Positions 58,958 through 64,000 of a DNA stretch of 64,000 nucleotides are shown here, one piece after another. The stretch is from Betaproteobacteria bacterium (lineage in GTDB: Bacteria; Pseudomonadota; Gammaproteobacteria; Burkholderiales; JACQAP01), in NCBI GenBank assembly GCA_016194905.1, contig JACQAP010000013.1, positions 97,678 through 161,677 on the forward strand. Direction: 5' to 3'. The notes under the pieces are model-generated. The model was not told the DNA's origin. It saw only the letters and a program-made list of their open reading frames with translations, and did no database searches. Positions within the stretch are counted from its first letter, which is position 1, and every line of letters begins with the position of its first letter. Made by a program: the position numbers and the translations under genes.

Positions 58958-60085
58958 TCACTCGACCGGGAAATCGACTCGCTTGATGAACACGATCTTT
59001 CCGCCCTCATTCTTCACCACGTTGTAGCCGTGGACGCCGTCGCCTCTGGCGTCGAACTCGTACGTACCTTCCAGGCCCTTGTAGCCTTTGATGGCGAGGA
59101 TCGCCTTGCGGACGGCTTCGGGTTCGGTGCTTTTCGCGTTGTTCATGGCTAACGCGAGGATATGCAGCGCGTCGTAGGCCCAACTGGCAAAGTTGTCCGG
59201 ATAGATGCCGTAGCGCTCGCGATATCTCCTGGTGAATTCACGCGCCGCCTCATTGGCGTCCGCGTTGAAATCGGCGACTGCGTAACTGCCGTACAGCGCT
59301 TCGCCCGCCAGATTTCGGGTTGTTACTGCGGCCGTGGTCGGCGATCCTATCCATTGAATGTTCACGCCAAGCTGGCGCAACTGCTTCGCAAAAATCGCCT
59401 GATCGGCCGGAACCGTCATGTAGGTTCCGAGCACCTCGGCGCCGGATTTCTTGATGGCGAGGACGACCGGAGCGAAGTCCTGCGAGTTGCTGGTGTAACC
59501 CTGATCGAGGATGGGAGTGGCGCCAAGCGCTTGCAACGCCTCGGTGAGCGCCTTCGCACCGCCCTGCCCGAACGCGTCGGTGGCATGGACGATCGCCCAC
59601 TTCTTGAGCTTCAGCGTGTTGACGCCGAAGTCCGCGATGACTTTGGACGAGTACAGGTCGTTGGGTCGGGCACGGAACACCCACTTGTTGTCGATGCGCG
59701 TGAGGCTGGGGTCGGTGCCGCCGATCATGGTAGGAATGCCGGCTCTCGCGATCGCCGGCGAAGCCGCCTGAATCTGCGTGCTCGCAATCGGCCCTACGAT
59801 CCCTTTGATCTCGGGATTGGTAAAGAGTTTGGTGAGCGCGAGAACCGTACCGGGATTTGTGCTGGCGTTGTCTTCGATGTGCAACTCGACTGGACGCCCC
59901 AGTATGCCGCCCGCCTTTTTGATGTCTTCCAGGGCGAGTTGCAATCCGTTGACCTGGAAGGTCCCCCATTCGGCGTATGGCCCGGTCAACGTGCTGACTA
60001 CGCCGATTTTGATGGATTCCGCAGCGTCCGCGCCTGCGGAAAGCAACAGCGACGCGCAAAACGCCAGAGCAATATGGAATTGCAT
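58958..60085 (-). CDS. branched-chain amino acid type ABC receptor (orphan)
   Basis: LivJ-like periplasmic receptor of 375 residues. Start ATG 60085 is chosen because GGGAGG is 6 nt upstream; an ATG at 60091 would be directly on it. The signal peptide ends GADAAESIK, then GVVSTLTGPYAEW. It is a close paralogue of the receptor at 8631 (GGTDPSLTRIDNKWVFRARP and NTLKLKKWAIVHATDAFG correspond). No transporter genes are near. Ligand is unknown. Confidence 0.9.
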   Translation of the reverse strand: MQFHIALAFCASLLLSAGADAAESIKIGVVSTLTGPYAEWGTFQVNGLQLALEDIKKAGGILGRPVELHIEDNASTNPGTVLALTKLFTNPEIKGIVGPIASTQIQAASPAIARAGIPTMIGGTDPSLTRIDNKWVFRARPNDLYSSKVIADFGVNTLKLKKWAIVHATDAFGQGGAKALTEALQALGATPILDQGYTSNSQDFAPVVLAIKKSGAEVLGTYMTVPADQAIFAKQLRQLGVNIQWIGSPTTAAVTTRNLAGEALYGSYAVADFNADANEAAREFTRRYRERYGIYPDNFASWAYDALHILALAMNNAKSTEPEAVRKAILAIKGYKGLEGTYEFDARGDGVHGYNVVKNEGGKIVFIKRVDFPVE

Positions 60086-60474
60086 ACGCATCCTCCCGCT
60101 CGATGTTTTATTTGGTAGCAGCCCACCCTGGTGGGCCCTGCCCCAGAGCATACCGCTGTCGCCGCTTAAATGTTGGGCTGCCGGTGACCCGAGTCACTCG
60201 CGCCGCGGCGATCGCCCGATCCTCAAACACGACTCCCACCGGCCGCACGCGCATCCTCTTCCGAGTTGAGGTACCCGTCGACTTTGAAAACAGAACAACG
60301 ACGCGAGTGACCGGTATTAGCCGTTGGCAGATATACATACGCACTAGGACAACTCAGGGCATCGGACTTGATCGCAAGCACTACACATTGCCTTCGTCCT
60401 GCTTCCTTTGCGCCCTCTCTTTTTCCCTTTGCGTCCTTTGCGTCAACGCTCCTGAACGTCGGCCCCCTGGCCGG
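60086..60474. other. intergenic region with half of a CAAAGG element
   Basis: A 389-bp gap upstream of the receptor gene and downstream of the sirtuin, both minus strand. A sequence at 60402-60449 repeats CCTTTGCG units like the right arm of the element at 25610, but no left arm is present. The remainder shows no gene. The receptor promoter probably lies near 60100-60200. Confidence 0.5.
60402..60449. repeat. CAAAGG-family half element (copy 3)
   Basis: A run of CTTTGCG/CCCTTTGCGTCC units without a complementary partner nearby. It resembles the right arm of the 25610 inverted repeat in unit and orientation. Likely a decayed or solo arm of the same element family. Confidence 0.6.
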
Positions 60475-61233
60475 CTAAGGCTTTAGCAGTTGCGGCAGCA
60501 TCGCGCCGATGGGCTCACGGAACACGGCGTCGGCCATCCCGTCGAAAGGCGTCGGTTCAGCGTTCAGGATCACGATCTTTGCACCTCCGGCGCGCGCCGC
60601 CGTCACCGCACCGGCGACCGGGTAAACCTGCAGGCTGGTTCCGACCGCGAAGAACAGATCTGCCTCTCCTGATGCGCGCATCGCGCGCTCGATCAATTCG
60701 GGTACCAGTACCTGGCCAAAGGAGATGGTGGCGCTCTTCAGAATGCCGCCGCAGTCGCGGCACGGCGGATCTTCCTCGCCGGCGCGCACGCGGTCCAGCG
60801 CCTTCTGCATCGGTGCGGTCATGCCGCACGCCATGCAAATCACTTTGCGCATCGTGCCGTGAACCTCGATCACCTTATCCGGCGAGTTACCGGCCATCTG
60901 GTGGAGCTCGTCGATGTTCTGCGTGATCAGCGCATGCAATTTACCGCGCTTCTCGAGCGCTGCAAGCGCGCGATGGCCGGCGTTGGGTTTTGCGCTCCAG
61001 GCCGGGTGCTCAATGCGCGCCTTCCAGGACGCCTTGCGCACCTCCGGATCGGTCATGTAGTAGTGGATGTCGGATAGCTTCTCGGCCTTGGGGTTCTTCG
61101 TCCATACGCCCTGCGGTCCGCGGAAATCGGGAATCCCCGATTCGGTCGAGATGCCCGCGCCTGTAAGCACGACGACACGCGCCGCCTGGTTCACCCAGCC
61201 TCGCACCTTTTCTATTTCCGCCGGATTGCGCAA
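60475..61233 (-). CDS. Sir2-family NAD-dependent deacylase
   Basis: NAD-dependent protein deacylase (sirtuin) of 252 residues. Motifs: LTGAGISTESGIPDFRGPQG, ITQNIDELHQMAG with the catalytic His in VIEVHGTM, zinc site CMAC...CRDC, and FFAVGTSLQVYPVAG. Tyr/Arg of the class III desuccinylase signature (YxxR) is not evident, so deacetylase is more likely. Start is TTG at 61233, supported by GGAGG seven nt upstream. Confidence 0.93.
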   Translation of the reverse strand: MRNPAEIEKVRGWVNQAARVVVLTGAGISTESGIPDFRGPQGVWTKNPKAEKLSDIHYYMTDPEVRKASWKARIEHPAWSAKPNAGHRALAALEKRGKLHALITQNIDELHQMAGNSPDKVIEVHGTMRKVICMACGMTAPMQKALDRVRAGEEDPPCRDCGGILKSATISFGQVLVPELIERAMRASGEADLFFAVGTSLQVYPVAGAVTAARAGGAKIVILNAEPTPFDGMADAVFREPIGAMLPQLLKP

Positions 61234-61349
61234 CGGATGACCTCCATTGGGATTATTGGCCCCAATTCAGTATCCACGATCCGGGCTGCCTCTCAGCCTG
61301 AACCTGTTCTCTCACGGTTTGAGAGCGCCCGTATGATGCTGTCCAAGAC

Positions 61350-61700
61350 TTAAGGCGAGCGGCGCGCCGTCGTCTTTACGGTGCGTCCACTTGACCGCGT
61401 GGTTACCCGGCGCTCTTCCTTCACAAGGCGAATTTCGACTTTGTACCCGATGGCCTTCGCGTACCGTTGCAGAGTGAAGATCGATGGTGAGTGCTTGGGT
61501 TCGGCGGACTCCAGGCGGGCAATAGCGGATTGGGTGGTGCCAACGCGTTCGGCTACCTGCGCCTGCGTGAACCCTGCCTCGGTCCGCGCCTTCAACACTT
61601 GGTCGAGAAACGCGAACTCTTCGGCCAATTCGTCGTAGGCCTTTTTCACTTCAGGGCGGGCAAGCGCCCGTTTCTTGAACTGTTTGAGCGAGCTAGTCAT
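61350..61700 (-). CDS. HTH-type antitoxin (HigA-like)
   Basis: A 116-residue protein with an XRE/HTH domain at about residues 35-95 (QVLKARTEAGFTQAQVAERVG, TTQSAIARLESAEP) and a basic tail (RLVKEERRVTTRSS). ATG 61700 is preferred over TTG 61706 because AAGGA is correctly spaced. It overlaps the toxin stop by 8 nt. It neutralises the toxin and represses its promoter, as in the HigBA family, where the toxin gene comes first. Confidence 0.85.
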   Translation of the reverse strand: MTSSLKQFKKRALARPEVKKAYDELAEEFAFLDQVLKARTEAGFTQAQVAERVGTTQSAIARLESAEPKHSPSIFTLQRYAKAIGYKVEIRLVKEERRVTTRSSGRTVKTTARRSP

Positions 61701-62019
61701 CTTCAATATCCTTCATTCTCTGCCGCGCGATCTCGAGTTCCTTCCGCGGTGTCTTGTCCGTCTTCTTCACGAAATGGTGAAGAAAAACGATCCGACGGAC
61801 GACGACGGTGCAGTAGAACACTCTTGCAATGCCTTCCGCGGACTTGATCCGGAGTTCGAACAGGCCCCCACCCATGGCCCGGGTCTGGGGCATGCCCAGA
61901 TCAGGACCATAAACCTCCATTCGTTCCGCGTACCGCAAAAACCGGGCGACAAACCCGGCCGAAAGCGCAGAGATCTCCGCCTCGACACGGTCGCTGTAGA
62001 AGGTGACGGTCCAACTCAC
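61693..62019 (-). CDS. HigB-like (Gp49-family) toxin
   Basis: A 108-residue RelE-superfamily toxin of the phage Gp49 type. Motifs: TVTFYSDRVEAEISAL, MGGGLFELRIKSAEGIARVFYC and IVFLHHFVKKTDKTP near the C-terminus, which usually holds the catalytic basic residues. Start is GTG at 62019 with no Shine-Dalgarno; the transcript may be leaderless or nearly so. It is first in the pair. Confidence 0.87.
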   Translation of the reverse strand: MSWTVTFYSDRVEAEISALSAGFVARFLRYAERMEVYGPDLGMPQTRAMGGGLFELRIKSAEGIARVFYCTVVVRRIVFLHHFVKKTDKTPRKELEIARQRMKDIEDD

Positions 62020-62027
62020 AGTGAGAC

Positions 62028-62045
62028 TATAGCATATCCGCTATA
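62028..62045 (-). promoter_or_regulatory. palindromic operator of the HigBA-like pair
   Basis: A perfect inverted repeat TATAGC-6 bp-GCTATA located 8 bp before the toxin start, overlapping the only AT-rich promoter-like stretch. Likely the HigA-type repressor site. A further ATAGC copy lies just upstream. Confidence 0.65.
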
Positions 62046-62252
62046 CAGAAAGATAGCCTCATACAAAGGGTGCCAGAAACCACTCACCCCTTTAGCGACT
62101 CGTATCTGAATTGGAGAAAGGCGTTCGCTTCACTATTGGAAACCCATAATTCGCGCGGCAGGCTTGACTCGGTCCCACTCTGCACTTCTTCTGCACGATG
62201 TAGCATCATTGTAAGTTCTGATTTTGAGAGTCGATTGTCACCTGGCCCGTCG

Positions 62253-63368
62253 CTATTTGATGTGCTTCACCAATTGCCTCGGTCCGACTTCCCCACCGTA
62301 CACATTGCCCTTCGCATCCACCGCCAGACCTTCCGCCGCGCTGGTTCCCTCCATCTCGAGCGGATCTGGGATACGGTACAGGACACGGCCGTCTTTCAGG
62401 CTTCCGATTCGAATTCCCCGCTTCCATCCAGGGTGGGCTGCGAATGGAAGTCCGTTCGATTCGGAGTCCGCGACATAGATCATGTCGTCACGCAGGTAGA
62501 TGCCGCTTGGACGGCTGAACTGCGCCCATTCGGCAATGAACGCCCCGTCCTGATCGAGAATCTGGATGCGCATGTTCCCCCGATCGGCGACGAATAGCCG
62601 CCCCTGGGAATCCATAGCGATATCGTGAGGCGTCTTGAATTCGCCCGGCACCGATCCCCACCGGCCAAAAGATTTGACGAACTTGCCATCCTTGGTGAAT
62701 TTCGAGATGCGCCCGACGCTTTCCGGACCTTGCCCGGGATATTGCCCCGAATGCCCCTCTGCGATGAAGATGTCGCCGTTGGGCGCGGTGACGACACTGG
62801 TCGGTTCGTTCAAGGCCTGCGGCGGATTCCCCGCGACGCCTGCAGTACCGATTGTCAGCAGCACCTCGCCGTCCGGGCTGAATTTGACCACGACATGGCC
62901 CTTCGCCTTTTCATCCGGGTTCTTCTTGCGCTCCCGATCGTTGGCGCTTCTCCCGTCGACGACCCACACATTGCCATCCGCATCCACATAAATCTTGTGC
63001 GGGAAAATGAACAAGCCGGCGCCAAAACTCTTCAGAAGTTTTCCGGATGAATCGAACTTGAGGATCGGTGCTACGGTGGAACCGGCGCAGCTGTCGTACG
63101 CGAACGGGGATTCTCCAGGGGGGATGTCGGGATTCGCGCCGCACCGATTTGCCACCCAGACGGATTCCCCATTGTTGTCGATCGCGACTGCGTTCAGCGC
63201 TCCCCAAGTCCTCCCCTCGGGAAGATCTCCCCACGGTGCGATAGTTTGGTATGGACTGGGAAGGTCATTCGTCGGCTGGAGATCGCTTTCCCCGTATGAG
63301 CTGGCGCCGCACAGCGTCATTGCGGCAATCATCGCAATCAGTAACATCGATCGTTCCTTGTCTGGCAT
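62253..63368 (-). CDS. exported NHL-repeat beta-propeller protein
   Basis: A 371-residue secreted protein with a signal peptide and a six-bladed NHL propeller. The blades recur as ...GESVWVANRCG, VDADGNVWVVDGRS, APNGDIFIAEGH, DSQGRLFVADRGNMRIQIL and DMIYVADSES. The overall pattern resembles peptidyl-alpha-hydroxyglycine alpha-amidating lyase-like proteins, but most bacterial members are of unknown function. GAGGAG precedes the ATG at 63368. Confidence 0.87.
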   Translation of the reverse strand: MPDKERSMLLIAMIAAMTLCGASSYGESDLQPTNDLPSPYQTIAPWGDLPEGRTWGALNAVAIDNNGESVWVANRCGANPDIPPGESPFAYDSCAGSTVAPILKFDSSGKLLKSFGAGLFIFPHKIYVDADGNVWVVDGRSANDRERKKNPDEKAKGHVVVKFSPDGEVLLTIGTAGVAGNPPQALNEPTSVVTAPNGDIFIAEGHSGQYPGQGPESVGRISKFTKDGKFVKSFGRWGSVPGEFKTPHDIAMDSQGRLFVADRGNMRIQILDQDGAFIAEWAQFSRPSGIYLRDDMIYVADSESNGLPFAAHPGWKRGIRIGSLKDGRVLYRIPDPLEMEGTSAAEGLAVDAKGNVYGGEVGPRQLVKHIK

Positions 63369-63410
63369 GAGACTACTCCTCGAAAAACTTGTCGCTTAGG
63401 GAGTTCAGGT

Positions 63411-63453
63411 CAGGCTTGGGATCTTGCATTATTTATGCAACATACCAAGCTTG
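63411..63453. repeat. 43-bp palindrome, copy A
   Basis: Imperfect palindrome with outer CAGGCTTGG/CCAAGCTTG and inner TTGCAT-ATTATTT-ATGCAA core. Nearly identical to copy B at 63841, which lies exactly 430 bp to the right in the same orientation. Confidence 0.8.
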
Positions 63454-63547
63454 AACCCCCCATTCGCCCTCATTCTCCCTTTCTCACGCTCCGTCCGTCT
63501 GTGCGCGGCCTAGCCAAGCGGCGGCGGGTTTGCTCGCTTCGTCTGAT

Positions 63548-63808
63548 TCAGCGCGTGTCTTTCGAAAGGAGAAACTTGAGTGCCATCACAGGCCATTTCC
63601 CATGATCGTCGCCGAATTTAGCGAGCATGGAACCGGTGACGAATTGCGCTGCGGTGGTATGCCTGGCCGGACTGCTATTCACGCCGAAAATATGGAATGG
63701 GACGAATTGATCTTTGGTATATCTGACGCCTTCGTAAGCTACGTGGATTGAGCCGTCTTCGAGCTCTACGAGTTGGGCGTCAGTATTGATGCTGATAGCC
63801 GAAGGCAT
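63548..63808 (-). CDS. doubtful small hypothetical protein
   Basis: An 86-residue frame from ATG 63808 (or 103 residues from an ATG at 63859 inside palindrome copy B), containing VELEDGSIHVAYEGVRYTKDQFVPF. It has no good ribosome site. It is bounded by the two palindromes, which may mean it is a small mobile cassette gene or chance. No family was recognised; low confidence. Confidence 0.35.
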   Translation of the reverse strand: MPSAISINTDAQLVELEDGSIHVAYEGVRYTKDQFVPFHIFGVNSSPARHTTAAQFVTGSMLAKFGDDHGKWPVMALKFLLSKDTR

Positions 63809-63840
63809 CGTTGCGTCTTTGTCTATGGGGAAAGCCGGGA

Positions 63841-63883
63841 CAGGCTTGGCATATTGCATTATTTATGCAACATCCCAAGCCTG
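63841..63883. repeat. 43-bp palindrome, copy B
   Basis: Palindrome with 20-bp arms and two mismatches: CAGGCTTGG outer parts and ATGCAA/TTGCAT inner parts around ATTATTT. It lies 86 bp before the IS110-type transposase start. It may be the IS target or a repeated extragenic palindrome. Confidence 0.8.
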
Positions 63884-63969
63884 ATAATCATCTAGCCGCC
63901 TCCTACGAAGGGGCGTAGCGTCGTGATGGCAAGAGTAGTCATGACGGACGACCCGACGAGGAGGCAGCG

Positions 63970-64000
63970 ATGAAACTATACGGCGGTATTGATCTGCATT
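63970..64000 (+). CDS. IS110/IS1111-family transposase (5' end only)
   Basis: The first ten codons read MKLYGGIDLH, the typical opening of IS110/IS1111-family DEDD recombinases with the first catalytic Asp in GIDLH. GAGGAGG precedes the ATG at correct spacing. Cut by the right window edge. These elements carry no terminal inverted repeats and use a structured non-coding RNA; the upstream 86 bp after the palindrome could be its left end. Confidence 0.8.
   Translation, partial: MKLYGGIDLH

Larger units (their letters stand above)
63369..63969. other. low-gene region with palindromes before an IS110 transposase
   Basis: A 601-bp stretch of lower GC content. It contains two 43-bp palindromes (63411 and 63841), a doubtful small ORF between them, and the region upstream of the IS110-type transposase. 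Nothing else is supported. Confidence 0.6.

Noticed and set aside
63411..63883. Twin palindromes as a CRISPR array
   Set aside because: Only two copies 430 bp apart with no spacers of regular size and no cas genes.

Overview
The window looks like chromosomal DNA of a GC-rich betaproteobacterium, most likely Burkholderiales or a relative. This is inferred from the Bug/TctC-type solute receptor, several stand-alone Leu/Ile/Val-type periplasmic receptors, a complete kdp locus, and CoA-transferase, HpcH and RraA-type catabolic genes. No rRNA, tRNA or CRISPR array was seen. Gene density is high, and the longest plausible non-coding gap is about 600 bp at the right end.

Layout. 1-4.9 kb: a sugar ABC importer (receptor, two permeases, no ATPase in view) divergent from a Gfo/Idh/MocA dehydrogenase, with a TGTTTAGTGA-type operator cluster between them. 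5.1-13.9 kb: three orphan branched-chain-amino-acid-type receptors mixed with a soluble REC-GAF-HisKA_3 kinase, a serine hydrolase, a TauD-like dioxygenase and small exported proteins. 14.2-18.5 kb (minus strand): a tightly packed operon of HpcH/HpaI aldolase, MlaE permease, a P-loop-less MlaF-like protein, an MCE-domain protein and a lipoprotein, followed by a HELLH membrane protein. 18.6-25.6 kb: a catabolic cluster (second Gfo/Idh dehydrogenase, cupin, Bug receptor, CaiB/BaiF CoA-transferase, acyl-CoA dehydrogenase, RraA-type aldolase). 25.8-36.4 kb: glycogen phosphorylase, VOC protein, a 7TMR-DISM diguanylate cyclase, SDR, EamA transporter, ABM monooxygenase, LysR regulator and aldose 1-epimerase. 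36.4-40.3 kb: a ChvE-GguA-GguB multiple-sugar ABC transporter. 40.6-48.8 kb: a complete kdp locus (small ORF, kdpF, A, B, C, D, E) with a candidate KdpE box. 49.1-56.5 kb: outer-membrane beta-barrel, EttA, HDOD protein, transporter-like barrel, cupin, thioesterase, DUF2784 protein and esterase. 56.6-64 kb: a more accessory stretch with a VapBC-like and a HigBA-like toxin-antitoxin pair (each with its own palindrome), a truncated PhyH-like gene, a TfoX-like protein, a fourth orphan receptor, a sirtuin, an NHL beta-propeller protein, and the start of an IS110/IS1111-family transposase next to paired 43-bp palindromes.

Themes. Carbohydrate uptake recurs (two sugar ABC systems, two Gfo/Idh enzymes, mutarotase, GlgP), as does CoA/organic acid catabolism. 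Two points stand out as possibly under-described: the MCE lipid-transport operon whose ATPase-like subunit has no Walker A and an altered Walker B, fused by overlap to an aldolase gene; and regulatory or structural DNA such as the kdp direct repeats with 11-bp period, the terminator-like hairpin in the ettA leader, the intercistronic hairpins behind two receptor genes, and a family of long inverted repeats built from CAAAGG/CGAAG units. Functions are assigned from reading the translated proteins; no database search was run.
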